Shown here one piece after another: positions 46,965-56,557 of a stretch of DNA of 64,000 nucleotides (position 1 is the first letter of the stretch; each line of letters begins with the position of its first letter). The notes beneath the pieces are model-generated. The model was not told the origin of the DNA. It was given only the letters and a program-made list of their open reading frames with translations, and searched no databases. The stretch spans positions 124,001 through 188,000 of the forward strand of contig NZ_BCVN01000001.1 in the NCBI RefSeq assembly GCF_001591765.1, written 5' to 3'. Source of the DNA: Pseudolactococcus raffinolactis NBRC 100932 (GTDB lineage: Bacteria; Bacillota; Bacilli; Lactobacillales; Streptococcaceae). A program made the position numbers and the translations under genes.

Positions 46965-48149
46965 ATGGTTAAAAAAGCAAATCTAGACGTTGTTAGAGAA
47001 AATAATCGAAAGTTAGTTCTACAAACACTGTTCAATTCAGAAAAAACATCGAGAAGTTCGATTTCTAAAGCAGTTGGGTTACAAAAGTCAACGGTCTCAT
47101 CGATTTTTCTTGATTTGGAAGAAGAAGGTTTTGTTCAAGAATTAGGGATTGGCGAGTCGTCAAATGTTGGTGGTCGCAAACCAAGTATGATACGTTTCAA
47201 TCGAGCATACGGTTATGTACTAGCTTTCGATATGGGTGTGAGACATCTACGTTATACCATTAATCGCTTGAGTGGCGAAATAATCAGTGATGGTGCGATT
47301 GATATTAAATCCAAAAAAGTTGCCACAGTTTTCTCAGAGATGAAAAAGATCATTGAATCACTGGATGTTCAGGATACGATTAAGGGATTAGTTGGTATCG
47401 CGATTGCTGTTCACGCACCGGTTTTTAATAACAATATTATTTATAGTCCATTCTTTGAATTTGAAGATTTTGACTTGGTGGGGGAACTGGAAAAATTAAC
47501 TGATGTCCCTGTTCTAATCGAGAACGAAGCTAATCTGGCTGCGATTTTCTATCGGGACTATCATGTCTATAACGAAGAAGTTGAATATAAAGATTTTATC
47601 GCCTTGAATATTCATAATGGGATTGGCGTTGGTATCGTGTGTGAAGGTTATGTTTTTAGAGGGGTTGATGGGCTAGCGGGTGAAGTCGGACGCACCATCG
47701 TCTATGATGCAAAAGCTAATCTAACTGGCGATAGAGATTTGCCGAGATTAGAAGACTTGTATTCTGAAAATGCGATTATTGATCGTGTGGCAACGATTAA
47801 AAAAGTAGACACTATTTCTCGAGAAGAATTTTTGGAGTTGTTAATTCATCAAGATGCTGAAGTGATGCCACTAATCGAGGAATGGGAGATGGCGATTGCA
47901 GCTTTTATCTATAATCTCAATCAACTTTATGCCCCGCAAGCTATCTTTATAACCTCAAGAATCTTTGATACCTGTCCAGAAATTGCTCAAGAAACATTGG
48001 TCAATGTTGACCGTTTTAATAGCGTGCATAAGCCTGACCTTATCATCTCTGATTCATCCGTACAAGATGCTTCAATGTTAGGTGCTGTTGCGCTGATTTC
48101 AAGATATGTATTGGGGTTACAAGATCATATTTTAAAATTTTCTCTATAA
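46965..48149 (+). CDS. xylR: Xylose repressor/regulator XylR, ROK family
   Basis: The 394 residues have an N-terminal winged HTH (about 15-75, SRSSISKAVGLQKSTVSSIF) and a ROK domain (about 85-390, LAFDMGVRHLRYTI, VPVLIENEANLAAIF, GIGVGIVCEGYVFRGVDGLAGEVG). ROK XylRs bind xylose and control xyl genes. Three shared inverted repeats with TTAGTTCG and CGAACTAA half sites, at xylB, xylR and xylA, are its likely sites. It lies alone between terminators. Confidence 0.9.
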   Translation: MVKKANLDVVRENNRKLVLQTLFNSEKTSRSSISKAVGLQKSTVSSIFLDLEEEGFVQELGIGESSNVGGRKPSMIRFNRAYGYVLAFDMGVRHLRYTINRLSGEIISDGAIDIKSKKVATVFSEMKKIIESLDVQDTIKGLVGIAIAVHAPVFNNNIIYSPFFEFEDFDLVGELEKLTDVPVLIENEANLAAIFYRDYHVYNEEVEYKDFIALNIHNGIGVGIVCEGYVFRGVDGLAGEVGRTIVYDAKANLTGDRDLPRLEDLYSENAIIDRVATIKKVDTISREEFLELLIHQDAEVMPLIEEWEMAIAAFIYNLNQLYAPQAIFITSRIFDTCPEIAQETLVNVDRFNSVHKPDLIISDSSVQDASMLGAVALISRYVLGLQDHILKFSL

Positions 48150-48154
48150 GATTA

Positions 48155-48183
48155 TGCCCAAAGTTTACTTTAGGCTTTTTTTA
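48155..48183 (+). terminator. xylR terminator
   Basis: GCCCAAAG...CTTTAGGC and seven T. Confidence 0.8.
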
Positions 48184-48267
48184 TGACGTGAGTTCAGCCG
48201 TAACCCTTTTATAGCAAGTGCTGGATAATTGTAGACAAAATATTTAAAATTTTTATCAAAAAAGTAC

Positions 48268-48329
48268 TTGACAAGATAATTGAAAACGGTTACAATTATC
48301 TTTGTAAGTTAGTTCATCAAACGAACTTG
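48268..48329 (+). promoter_or_regulatory. xylA promoter with cre and XylR operator
   Basis: TTGACA (48268-48273), 17 bases, TACAAT (48291-48296). The cre TGAAAACGGTTACA (48281-48294) covers the spacer and -10. The operator GTTAGTTC...GAACTTG (48308-48329) follows. Confidence 0.87.
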
Positions 48330-48379
48330 TCGTTCTAATCAAATATTTAACTCGCAAAGTCGAGTAGGAGGAAGAAAAA

Positions 48380-49690
48380 ATGGTCTATTTTCCAAATGTA
48401 GAGAAAATTCAGTATGAGGGTGTCGACAGTCAAAATCCTTTCGCATTCCGTCATTATAATCCAGAAGAAGTAATCGAAGGTAAAACGATGAAAGAACATC
48501 TTCGTTTTGCAATCGCCTACTGGCATACGATGACACAAGATGGTTCAGATCCATTTGGTAACCCAACCAATCAACGTCCTTGGTTTGGTGAAACACCACT
48601 TGAAACAGCTAAAAATCGTGTTGAAGCTTTCTTTGAAATCTTGGTCAAACTCGATGCCCCTTACTTCTGTTTCCACGATATTGACATCGCACCAGAAGGC
48701 GATACGTTGGAAGAATTCTTCTCAAACTTGGACATCATCACTGACCTCATCAAAGAAAAAATGGCTGAAACAGGGATTAAATTACTTTGGAACACAGCCA
48801 ACTTGTTCTCAAATCCACGCTTTGTCAATGGTGCAGGCTCATCTAATAATGCGGATGTCTTTGCTTACTCAGCAGCCCAAATCAAAAAAGGCTTGGACAT
48901 CTCTAAAAAACTTGGTGGCGAAAACTATGTGTTCTGGGGTGGCCGTGAAGGTTACGAATCACTCTTAAATACAGACATGGCACTTGAACAAGACAATATC
49001 GCCCGTCTCTTCAAAATGGCGATTGCCTATGGCGAAAAAATTGGTCATAAGCCACAATTCTTGATCGAACCAAAACCAAAAGAACCAACCAAACATCAAT
49101 ACGATTTCGATGCGGCAACAACACTTGCCTTCATCTTGAAATACAACTTGCAAGATGACTTCAAACTCAATCTTGAAGGGAACCACGCGACCTTAGCAGG
49201 TCACACCTTTGAACATGAATTGACAGTGGCGCGTATCAATGATGCGCTTGGTTCAATCGACGCCAACCAAGGTGACGTGTTATTGGGCTGGGACACAGAT
49301 GAGTTCCCAACTAATGTCTTTGATACTACCCTTGTCATGATTGAAATCTTGGAAAACAATGGGATTGCGCCTGGTGGGATTAACTTTGACTCAAAAGTTC
49401 GTAGATCATCATTTGCGCCAGAAGATTTGTTCTTAGCTCACATTGCAGGTTTTGATACTTATGCCCGTGGTCTCAAAGGAGCAGCAGCAATTCGTGCAGA
49501 TAAATTCTTGTCAGATTTGAAAGCCAAACGTTATGCCAGCTACGAAACAGGAATTGGTGCCAACATCATGGCAGACAAGGAAGACCTTGAGAGCTTGACT
49601 GAATACTCACTTAAAAATGGTGCAGCAATCACAAATGAATCAAGTCATATTGAACTTGTGAAGTCACATCTTAATGATTATTTGGTTTAA
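48380..49690 (+). CDS. xylA: Xylose isomerase
   Basis: Converts D-xylose to D-xylulose with two divalent metals. The 436 residues are of the class II (long N-terminus) type. Visible are [12 protein letters not shown] with the catalytic His and Asp, [39 protein letters not shown] with metal-binding Glu, [18 protein letters not shown] and [20 protein letters not shown] precedes ATG 48380. It is probably co-transcribed with the downstream importer, weakened by the hairpin at 49728. Confidence 0.96.
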   Translation: MVYFPNVEKIQYEGVDSQNPFAFRHYNPEEVIEGKTMKEHLRFAIAYWHTMTQDGSDPFGNPTNQRPWFGETPLETAKNRVEAFFEILVKLDAPYFCFHDIDIAPEGDTLEEFFSNLDIITDLIKEKMAETGIKLLWNTANLFSNPRFVNGAGSSNNADVFAYSAAQIKKGLDISKKLGGENYVFWGGREGYESLLNTDMALEQDNIARLFKMAIAYGEKIGHKPQFLIEPKPKEPTKHQYDFDAATTLAFILKYNLQDDFKLNLEGNHATLAGHTFEHELTVARINDALGSIDANQGDVLLGWDTDEFPTNVFDTTLVMIEILENNGIAPGGINFDSKVRRSSFAPEDLFLAHIAGFDTYARGLKGAAAIRADKFLSDLKAKRYASYETGIGANIMADKEDLESLTEYSLKNGAAITNESSHIELVKSHLNDYLV

Positions 49691-49727
49691 GTCTATATTG
49701 CCCAAACATTTATGATTAAATAATGGT

Positions 49728-49762
49728 AATTTACTGATGATAGAATCTGTCATCAGTAAATT
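49728..49762 (+). other. Perfect 13-bp hairpin after xylA
   Basis: AATTTACTGATGA and TCATCAGTAAATT are exactly complementary. No T run follows, so it more likely stabilises the xylA 3' end than terminates transcription. Confidence 0.65.
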
Positions 49763-49774
49763 AAAAAAACAAAA

Positions 49775-49788
49775 GGAAAGCGTTTTCT
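49775..49788 (+). promoter_or_regulatory. cre site before the sugar-binding protein gene
   Basis: GGAAAGCGTTTTCT matches the cre consensus at 13 of 14 positions, about 22 bases before the start codon. Confidence 0.65.
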
Positions 49789-49810
49789 TTTTAGGGATTG
49801 AAAGGATCTT

Positions 49811-51115
49811 ATGATGAAATTGAAGAAAGTTGTCACAGTTGGCTTATTGGCAGCAGCGACTTTGGCTGTATTTACGGCATGTGGGAAAAAAGATGCGTCT
49901 AAATCGGATAGCGGAGAGAAGACTTTAACAGTCTGGACTTTTACAGATGAGTTAAAAGAAATTGTCAATGATTATTATCTGCCAACACATAAGGATTTGG
50001 GCTACAAGATTAAAGTGGTTTCGATTCCATCTGATCAATATGAAACGAAACTTGACCCAGTCATCAACACTGATAAGGCACCAGACGTGATTGCGCTTGA
50101 ATCTGCTTTTGTTAAAAAATATGTTGATTCTGGTCAAATGGCTGATTTAGGTAGCATGGATGGGATTAAAGAAGCAAGTAACGACACCTATTCCTATGTT
50201 AAAGAAGTTGGGACGTCTGAAGATGGTAAATTACGTGCGCTCGCTTGGCAAGCAGCGCCTGGTGGTTTCTTCTACCGTGCGTCACTTGCTGAGAAATGGC
50301 TAGGAACAGGTGATGTTGCAGGTGTTCAAAGTCAAGTGTCAAACTATGCAGATTTTCTGAAAGCGGCAGAAACTGTTAAAGATAAAAGTGGTGGTACAGG
50401 CTACATGTTATCTTCTATCCAGGATTTGTACAAACCATTCTTTGGTGTTCGGAAACATGGTTGGGTTGAAAATGATAAATTAGTCCTTGATTCAAGTCTT
50501 GATCAACTGATGGACATCTCTAAAGATTTTGTCAGTCAAAAATTGACACAAGATACGGAAGGGCAATCTGAAGCTTGGTTTGCTGGTATGAATGAAAACA
50601 AAGTATTTGGCTACAGTTTGCCAACTTGGGGTCTTTCTTATTGGTTGAAACCTAATGCGACATCAGCAGATAAAAAAGTGACAACAGAAGGAGACTGGCG
50701 CATGATCCAAGGGCCAACTTCATGGTTCTGGGGCGGTACATGGGCAGGTATTACTGAAAAATCTACCAAAAAAGAAGAAGCTGCTGATTTGATTAAATAT
50801 ATCACAACAGATCCAACTTTCTTGAAAAAATGGACAGAAGACAAAGGTGATTTCGTTTCAAGCCAAAAAGTTGTCAACGAAATCAAAGATACCTATGAAG
50901 AAAAATTCCTAGGTGGTCAAAATCATTATGCGGCATTTGCAACTATGGCTGAAAATATCAATGCCAAAATTTTAACAAAATATGACCAAACAATCGAAAC
51001 TTTATATATTGATAACTGCTTGATCCCTTACTCTAAAGGTGAAAAAGATAAGAAAAAAGCGATTCAAGACTTTAAAGATGCTGTTGCCAACGCTTATCCA
51101 GATATAAAAATTTAA
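49811..51115 (+). CDS. ABC sugar importer, substrate-binding lipoprotein (CUT1)
   Basis: A 434-residue extracellular lipoprotein: signal peptide with lipobox FTAC (Cys24), then a family 1 solute-binding fold (SGEKTLTVWTFTDELKEIV, LDPVINTDKAPDVIALE, GWVENDKLVLDSS). Two ATGs are adjacent (49811, 49814) behind AAAGGA. With the two permeases and the GH43 enzyme downstream, the substrate is most likely xylo-oligosaccharides. No ATPase gene is here; a shared MsmK-like ATPase elsewhere is expected. Confidence 0.9.
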   Translation: MMKLKKVVTVGLLAAATLAVFTACGKKDASKSDSGEKTLTVWTFTDELKEIVNDYYLPTHKDLGYKIKVVSIPSDQYETKLDPVINTDKAPDVIALESAFVKKYVDSGQMADLGSMDGIKEASNDTYSYVKEVGTSEDGKLRALAWQAAPGGFFYRASLAEKWLGTGDVAGVQSQVSNYADFLKAAETVKDKSGGTGYMLSSIQDLYKPFFGVRKHGWVENDKLVLDSSLDQLMDISKDFVSQKLTQDTEGQSEAWFAGMNENKVFGYSLPTWGLSYWLKPNATSADKKVTTEGDWRMIQGPTSWFWGGTWAGITEKSTKKEEAADLIKYITTDPTFLKKWTEDKGDFVSSQKVVNEIKDTYEEKFLGGQNHYAAFATMAENINAKILTKYDQTIETLYIDNCLIPYSKGEKDKKKAIQDFKDAVANAYPDIKI

Positions 51116-51125
51116 TACAAAGAAG

Positions 51126-51283
51126 GAACGGTTGAAAGACCGTTCTAATCTTTGAAGCGATAAGTAGAAGAGGTTTGACGCTGAGCACAGAAAAATAAGT
51201 TAATTACGGTAACTCGGTGTTTTCAAACTAACTTAGCACTTTGTGGTTCTCTAACTCTCTTAGCCATTAAGTCATCGCTTCAA
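51126..51283 (+). other. Structured intercistronic region between binding protein and permease genes
   Basis: The hairpin GAACGGT/ACCGTTC (51126-51145) lacks a T run. A closing stem TTGAAGCGAT (51152-51161) with ATCGCTTCAA (51274-51283) encloses further pairs (AAGAG/CTCTT, GTTTGA/TCAAAC). Such folds commonly keep binding-protein mRNA in excess over permease mRNA, as in malE-malF; that role is inferred. Confidence 0.65.
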
Positions 51284-51306
51284 CATCTTAAAAAAGGAGT
51301 CAAGTT

Positions 51307-52245
51307 ATGCAAAATTTTCTTTCAAAATTACCTTTCGGAAAGAAGAGATCTTTAGAGAGCTATAACAATTTTGGCTATGTCTTTCTATTGCCATTCTTTC
51401 TTGCCTTTCTAGTTTTTCAACTTTATCCGATCCTTTATACGGTATTTCTCAGCTTTACTGATTTACATGGTTTTGAAACGACCTCAAATATGGTCGGCTT
51501 TAAAAACTATCTGTCGATCTTTAATAATGATATGTTTCGTAAATCGGTATCCAATACCTTCATTCTATGGGTGATTAATTTTATACCTCAAATTGGGTTA
51601 GCCTTGCTCTTATCAGCGTGGTTTACGAATGTTAAACTGCGTTTAAGAGGAACAGGATTTTTCAAAATTATCTTTTATTTACCCAATATTATCACAGCTG
51701 CATCAGTTGCCGTCTTGTTCTACGCCTTGTTTAGCTATCCTTTAGGGCCTATGAATCTCTTGCTCCAAAATGCGCATATTGTGAGTAAACCAATTGCTTT
51801 CTTAAGAAGTGAATGGGGGACACGGGCAATTGTTTCTTTCATCCAATTTTGGATGTGGTATGGTCAAACAACCATTGTCTTGGTTGCAGGGATTATGAGT
51901 ATTGACGAATCACTGTTTGAAGCCGCGATAGTGGACGGGGCAAATGATAATCAAGTCTTTAGATTGATTACACTGCCTCTCTTGAAACCGATTGTTCTTT
52001 ATACTTTAGTCACTTCTTTAATTGGTGGCCTTCAAATGTTTGATATCCCGTTCCTTTTGACCAATGGTAATCCAAATAATAGTACCTTGACAATGGCGAT
52101 GTACATTTATAAACAAGCCTTCACAGGCGCTCGTAACTTTAACGTTGCTGCAACGGCATCTGTACTTTTACTCATTATTTCTATTGTATTAAGTACAGTA
52201 CTTTTCCGCCTTTTCAGTGGGTCAAGCAAGAAAGGGGGGAAATAA
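51307..52245 (+). CDS. ABC sugar importer permease, MsmF/MalF type
   Basis: A 312-residue membrane protein with six segments of the BPD_transp_1 family. The EAA loop reads EAAIVDGANDNQVFRLITLP, which contacts the ATPase. SD AAAAGGAG precedes ATG 51307. The partner permease follows 3 bases later. Confidence 0.93.
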   Translation: MQNFLSKLPFGKKRSLESYNNFGYVFLLPFFLAFLVFQLYPILYTVFLSFTDLHGFETTSNMVGFKNYLSIFNNDMFRKSVSNTFILWVINFIPQIGLALLLSAWFTNVKLRLRGTGFFKIIFYLPNIITAASVAVLFYALFSYPLGPMNLLLQNAHIVSKPIAFLRSEWGTRAIVSFIQFWMWYGQTTIVLVAGIMSIDESLFEAAIVDGANDNQVFRLITLPLLKPIVLYTLVTSLIGGLQMFDIPFLLTNGNPNNSTLTMAMYIYKQAFTGARNFNVAATASVLLLIISIVLSTVLFRLFSGSSKKGGK

Positions 52246-52248
52246 ACG

Positions 52249-53082
52249 ATGGATAAAGCAGATAAATATAAACGCATCTTAATCTATGTGTTTATGGCAA
52301 TCTTAACTTTGATGAGTATCTTTCCGTTCTGGGTTGTACTCGTCAATGCGACACGCTCAGCTGAACAAATCCAGCAAGGGTTGTCTATTTTTCCAGGTTC
52401 AAACTTAGGTTATAACTGGAACGTTCTCATGGAAAAACAATTTGATATCTTTGGTGGATTCAAAAATAGTTTTATCATTTCAGCATGTTCAACTGTCCTG
52501 AGTATCTACTTCTCAGCCATGGCGGCTTACGGCTTAGTGGCTTATAAGTTTAAGGGACGCAAAATTTTATACGCCGGTATATTAGGTCTGGTGATGATTC
52601 CAACGCAAATCAGCATGATTGGTTTTTATCAATTTGTGAGTAAAATGAATTTGCTCAATAATTATATTCCATTGATTTTACCTGCGATTGCAAGTCCTGC
52701 GACGATTTTCTTCTTCAAGCAATACTTGGAAACAATTTATCATCCAGATTTACCGGATTCAGCTCGACTTGATGGTGCGGGAGAAATTAAGATTTTCCAC
52801 CGGATTATTTTGCCACTTATGACGCCAGCGATGGCCACGATGTCTATTTTTGCTTTTGTAAGCTCGTGGAATAATTTCCTGATGCCCTTGATTTTGATCA
52901 ATGACACAGATAAGTATACTTTGCCGATGCTCATTCAACTCTTGAAAACGGATATGTACCGGACAGAGTTTGGTAGTATGTATCTTGGTATCTCGCTGAG
53001 TATCGCACCATTGCTCATTATGTATTTCATTCTATCTAAATATATTATTCGTGGCGTTACAGCAGGTGGTATCAAAGGATAG
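52249..53082 (+). CDS. ABC sugar importer permease, MsmG/MalG type
   Basis: A 277-residue membrane protein with six segments. The EAA-like loop is DSARLDGAGEIKIFHRIILP, and the C-terminus YIIRGVTAGGIKG is typical of MsmG/MalG permeases. The SD is the AAGGGGGG tract at the end of the previous gene. It forms the channel with the preceding permease. Confidence 0.93.
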   Translation: MDKADKYKRILIYVFMAILTLMSIFPFWVVLVNATRSAEQIQQGLSIFPGSNLGYNWNVLMEKQFDIFGGFKNSFIISACSTVLSIYFSAMAAYGLVAYKFKGRKILYAGILGLVMIPTQISMIGFYQFVSKMNLLNNYIPLILPAIASPATIFFFKQYLETIYHPDLPDSARLDGAGEIKIFHRIILPLMTPAMATMSIFAFVSSWNNFLMPLILINDTDKYTLPMLIQLLKTDMYRTEFGSMYLGISLSIAPLLIMYFILSKYIIRGVTAGGIKG

Positions 53083-53195
53083 AAATTTTAAGTGGTAGCA
53101 GTTGCGAGTATGACAACATCTGTAGGATTCGATATTGTTTCAAAATGCTGAACACGACGTGATTTAACAAAATAAAAAATAACTCATAAGACTTT

Positions 53196-53287
53196 GAGCG
53201 GACAAAGATTGCGAATGACCCTGCTTGGACGAAGCGCTAGCGTAGGTCAAGTTTTAAGATTTCGCTAAGTGAAATCGCAAAAAGAGG
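53196..53287 (+). repeat. Two-module 5'-UTR repeat, full copy (in front of xynB)
   Basis: Module 1 is GCGAATGACCCTGCTTGGAC then GAAGCGCTAGCGTAGGTCA, with TGACC/GGTCA and GCTT/AAGC pairs. Module 2 is AGTTTTAAGATTTCGCTAAG then TGAAATCGCAAAAAG, with the GATTTC/GAAATC hairpin. It ends at the AGAGGAG SD of xynB. It is homologous to 5926-6016 on the opposite strand. Confidence 0.82.
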
Positions 53288-53296
53288 AGATAGAAA

Positions 53297-54964
53297 ATGA
53301 AGATTCAAAACCCTGTCTTACCAGGATTTAACTCAGATCCGTCAATCATTCGCGTTGACGATACTTATTATATTGCGACATCAACATTTGAATGGTTCCC
53401 AGGTGTCCGGATTCATGCATCAAAAGATTTAGTACACTGGAATTTGGTAGCACATCCATTGTCAACTGTTGAATTGCTTGATATGCGTGGTAATCCAGCA
53501 TCTGGTGGGATCTGGGCGCCTGATTTGTCCTATGCTGACGGCCGATTTTGGCTTGTTTACACCGATACTAAGATTACAGATGGCTCATTTAAAGATATGA
53601 CCAATTACTTGACCACAGCAACTGAGATCACAGGACCATGGTCTGCTCCGATTAAGCTCAATGGGGTTGGCTTTGATGCTTCACTATTTCATGACGATGA
53701 TGGTCGTAAATATCTCATCCAACAAACTTGGGACCATCGTGAGTATAAACACGCCTTTGATGGTTTAACCTTGACAGAATATGATGCCGAGGCTGAGCGA
53801 CTCTTACCCGAAACAGCTCGCACAGTTTATCGTGGGACGGCTGTTAAGTTAGTCGAAGGTCCGCATATTTATAAAATGAATGGCTATTACTACATTTTTG
53901 CGGCACAAGGTGGGACTGTTTATACACATGAAGAAGTGGTCGCGCGTTCGAAAACTTTGGACGCTTTATCATTCGAAACGCAACCTGGTGAAGTTTTTCT
54001 GACAAACTTTGACACACCTTTTAACTATATCCAAAAACAAGGTCATGGTGGCTTAGTGGACACGCCTTCAGGTGAATGGTACTATGCTTCCTTATGCGGG
54101 CGACCTTGGAATCATCCAAATGAAAGCATCACAGATCCACGTGGTTGGTGTACTTTAGGACGTGAAACGTCTATCCAAAAAGTCGAGTGGGATGAAGCAG
54201 GATGGCCTCATATCGTGGGTGGTCATGGTGGCACGACGGAAGTTGACGCACCCAAAGATGCGATTTTTACAGCAGCACCTGAAAATCACAATCAATACAA
54301 CACATTTGATGGCTCAAAATTGGATATTAACTTCAATACCTTACGTGTGCCGTTTGATGCCAAAATGGGAAACATCAATGATGAAGTACCTGGTCATCTT
54401 CGTCTCTATGGTCAAGGCTCTCTTGAGAATTTCTTTGACCTGTCATTGGTGGCAAGACGCTGGCAAGTCTTTAACTTCAACGCTGAAACGAAAGTTAGAT
54501 TCAAACCAACAAGTTATCAAGCTATGGCTGGTTTGACCAACTATTATAATGATAAACATTATTCATGGATTTTCATCACTTGGAATGAAATCAATGGTGC
54601 CGTCATTGAAGTTGCGCAGAATAATCGGGGCAACTATACCTCATTTCTTAAAGATGATGCCATCAAGATTCCAGAAGGAACAGACTATGTTTGGTTCCGG
54701 ACAAAAGTACGCAAACAAAGCTATACTTATGAGTATTCCTTTGATGGTCAAACGTACCTTGAAATCCCTGTCGTTTTGGATGCAGCCATTCTTTCAGATG
54801 ATTATGTCAATCAAACCATGGGTGGTTTCTTCACAGGTGCCTTTGTAGGTCTAGCAGCAGTAGATTATGCTGGCTATCGCACACCTGCTGATTTTGATGA
54901 ATTCAAATATGAAGAACTACCAGACACTGATGTAAAAGAGATCTTTGCGCCAGGATTAAGATAA
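53297..54964 (+). CDS. xynB: GH43 beta-xylosidase
   Basis: Releases xylose from the non-reducing end of xylo-oligosaccharides in the cytoplasm (no signal peptide). The 555 residues have a five-blade propeller (about 1-320) with base Asp14 (FNSDPSI), Asp127 (GFDASLFHDDDG) and acid Glu187 (LVEGPHIYK), plus the C-terminal beta-sandwich (about 335-555) of subfamily 11, as in the Selenomonas enzyme SXA. It follows the importer by 214 bases, including the repeat at 53196. Confidence 0.93.
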   Translation: MKIQNPVLPGFNSDPSIIRVDDTYYIATSTFEWFPGVRIHASKDLVHWNLVAHPLSTVELLDMRGNPASGGIWAPDLSYADGRFWLVYTDTKITDGSFKDMTNYLTTATEITGPWSAPIKLNGVGFDASLFHDDDGRKYLIQQTWDHREYKHAFDGLTLTEYDAEAERLLPETARTVYRGTAVKLVEGPHIYKMNGYYYIFAAQGGTVYTHEEVVARSKTLDALSFETQPGEVFLTNFDTPFNYIQKQGHGGLVDTPSGEWYYASLCGRPWNHPNESITDPRGWCTLGRETSIQKVEWDEAGWPHIVGGHGGTTEVDAPKDAIFTAAPENHNQYNTFDGSKLDINFNTLRVPFDAKMGNINDEVPGHLRLYGQGSLENFFDLSLVARRWQVFNFNAETKVRFKPTSYQAMAGLTNYYNDKHYSWIFITWNEINGAVIEVAQNNRGNYTSFLKDDAIKIPEGTDYVWFRTKVRKQSYTYEYSFDGQTYLEIPVVLDAAILSDDYVNQTMGGFFTGAFVGLAAVDYAGYRTPADFDEFKYEELPDTDVKEIFAPGLR

Positions 54965-55008
54965 ACCAACGTATTGTTTCTTCAACTCCTACCAAATTAT
55001 TTTACAAG

Positions 55009-55041
55009 AAGTGAGGGCTATCTCCGGGTAGCTCTCACTTT
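55009..55041 (+). terminator. xynB terminator
   Basis: AAGTGAGGGCTA...TAGCTCTCACTT with one bulge, then five T. Confidence 0.85.
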
Positions 55042-55216
55042 TTGACCAATGGATTGAAAATCCGACAAATTCAGAAAATGAAATAGTAAGCGAGAGATGA
55101 AGCGTGCATTTTAAAAACGATATACTTTTGTTTGAAAAAGTGTATAATAAACCTATCTGATTTAAGTCTTTTGAGACTTAATTAATCATTAAGAAACATA
55201 AAAGGAGTACCAAACC

Positions 55217-56407
55217 ATGAACAATTTCAGAATGTACGTCCCAACGGATATCCGTTTCGGTAAAGACCGTTTAAATGAATTACCAGAAGTTCTAGCCTCC
55301 TATGGGAAACGAGTCTTACTAGCCTATGGTGGTGGCTCAATCAAACGTTTTGGACTCTATGATAAGGTTGTCAACCTTCTTGAAAGCAATGGCTTTCAAA
55401 TCGTTGAATTGACAGGCATTGAACCTAATCCAAAGATTGGCTCAGTTCGTGAAGGGGTAAAACTCATCCGTGAGCATGCCTTAGATGTCATTTTAGCAGT
55501 CGGTGGCGGTTCTGTTGTGGATGCCGCTAAAGTCATTGCGGGTGGTGTCTACTATGATGGTGACGCTTGGGATCTTGTCGAAGACAGTAGCAAGATAGGC
55601 AAAGCTACCCCAATCGTTGATATCTTGACCCTTGCAGCGACAGGCACAGAAATGAACCGCAATGCTGTCATTTCAAACCCAGAACGCAATGAAAAGCTAG
55701 GCACAAGTGGCTGGGAGTTGTTACCAAAAGTCTCTTTCTTAGATCCAACCAATACCTTTACGGTGCCTGCCAGTCAGACAGCCGCAGGTGCTGCTGATAT
55801 TCTAAGTCACCTCTTTGAGCAGTATTTTAACCGAACAGCCGGCGTGACCGTTCAAGACAACATCGCCGAAGGCTTGATGAAAGCTGTCATCCAACATGCA
55901 CCAACTGCGATTCAAACGCCAGATGACTACAGCGCCAGAGCTAACATCCTCTGGGCCTCAACCCTCGCTTTAAACGGTATCCCAGGAAACGGACGTGCAG
56001 GTGGCTGGACCTGCCATCCCATCGAGCACGAATTATCCGCCTACTATGATATTACCCACGGCATTGGTTTGGCCATCCTAACGCCACGTTGGATGTCCTA
56101 TTGTCTAGAACACGATGCAACGACAGTTGCGAAATTCGCCCAATATGGCCGCAACGTCTGGCATCTCGAAGGCGAAGATGACACCGTCGCCCACCAAGCT
56201 GTCAAAGCGACTCATGACTTCCTCAAATCCCTAGGCATCCCCATGACCTTGCCAGAAGTCGGCATCACGACCGATGAGCTGGTCCCAGAGATGAGCGCCC
56301 AAGCTGTGCGCCACGGTCATCTAACTCAAAATGCCTATGTCTCACTTGATAATGAAGATGTGGCTGAAATCATCCGTGCTTCATTTGTAGAGATGACTGA
56401 TTTCTAA
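55217..56407 (+). CDS. Iron-containing alcohol dehydrogenase (BdhA/YugJ type)
   Basis: NAD(P)H-dependent alcohol/aldehyde dehydrogenase of 396 residues. Nucleotide-binding GGGSVVDAAKVIAGG and the metal ligands in AGAADILSHLFEQYF (Asp, His) and GGWTCHPIEHELSAYYDITHG without its last residue (His) are present. It resembles butanol dehydrogenases such as YugJ/YugK; the substrate is unknown. SD AAAGGAG precedes ATG 55217. It may reoxidise NADH during pentose fermentation, which is only contextual. Confidence 0.9.
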   Translation: MNNFRMYVPTDIRFGKDRLNELPEVLASYGKRVLLAYGGGSIKRFGLYDKVVNLLESNGFQIVELTGIEPNPKIGSVREGVKLIREHALDVILAVGGGSVVDAAKVIAGGVYYDGDAWDLVEDSSKIGKATPIVDILTLAATGTEMNRNAVISNPERNEKLGTSGWELLPKVSFLDPTNTFTVPASQTAAGAADILSHLFEQYFNRTAGVTVQDNIAEGLMKAVIQHAPTAIQTPDDYSARANILWASTLALNGIPGNGRAGGWTCHPIEHELSAYYDITHGIGLAILTPRWMSYCLEHDATTVAKFAQYGRNVWHLEGEDDTVAHQAVKATHDFLKSLGIPMTLPEVGITTDELVPEMSAQAVRHGHLTQNAYVSLDNEDVAEIIRASFVEMTDF

Positions 56408-56412
56408 ACTCA

Positions 56413-56466
56413 GAAAAAACGTTTGAAATGCTTGAATTAACAAGGGTTTTCAAACGTTTTTTGAGT
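56413..56466. terminator. Alcohol dehydrogenase terminator
   Basis: AAAAAACGTTTGAAA...TTTCAAACGTTTTTT, symmetric and probably bidirectional. Confidence 0.82.
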
Positions 56467-56479
56467 TGTTGCATTATGT

Positions 56480-56541
56480 TTGACAAACGAAAATGTTAGC
56501 AGTATAATTGTTATCGAACTAATAGTTATGCAGCTAACAAT
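56480..56541 (+). promoter_or_regulatory. marR-ABC operon promoter and likely MarR operator
   Basis: TTGACA (56480-56485), 17 bases, TATAAT (56503-56508). TGTTAGC (56494-56500) in the spacer and GCTAACA (56533-56539) downstream form an inverted repeat that may bind the MarR protein. Confidence 0.7.
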
Positions 56542-56557
56542 ATAAGGAAGAGGTCAA

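Noticed and set aside
54162-54848. Plus-strand ORFs in a second frame of xynB
   Set aside because: They overlap the conserved GH43 reading frame and have no SD.
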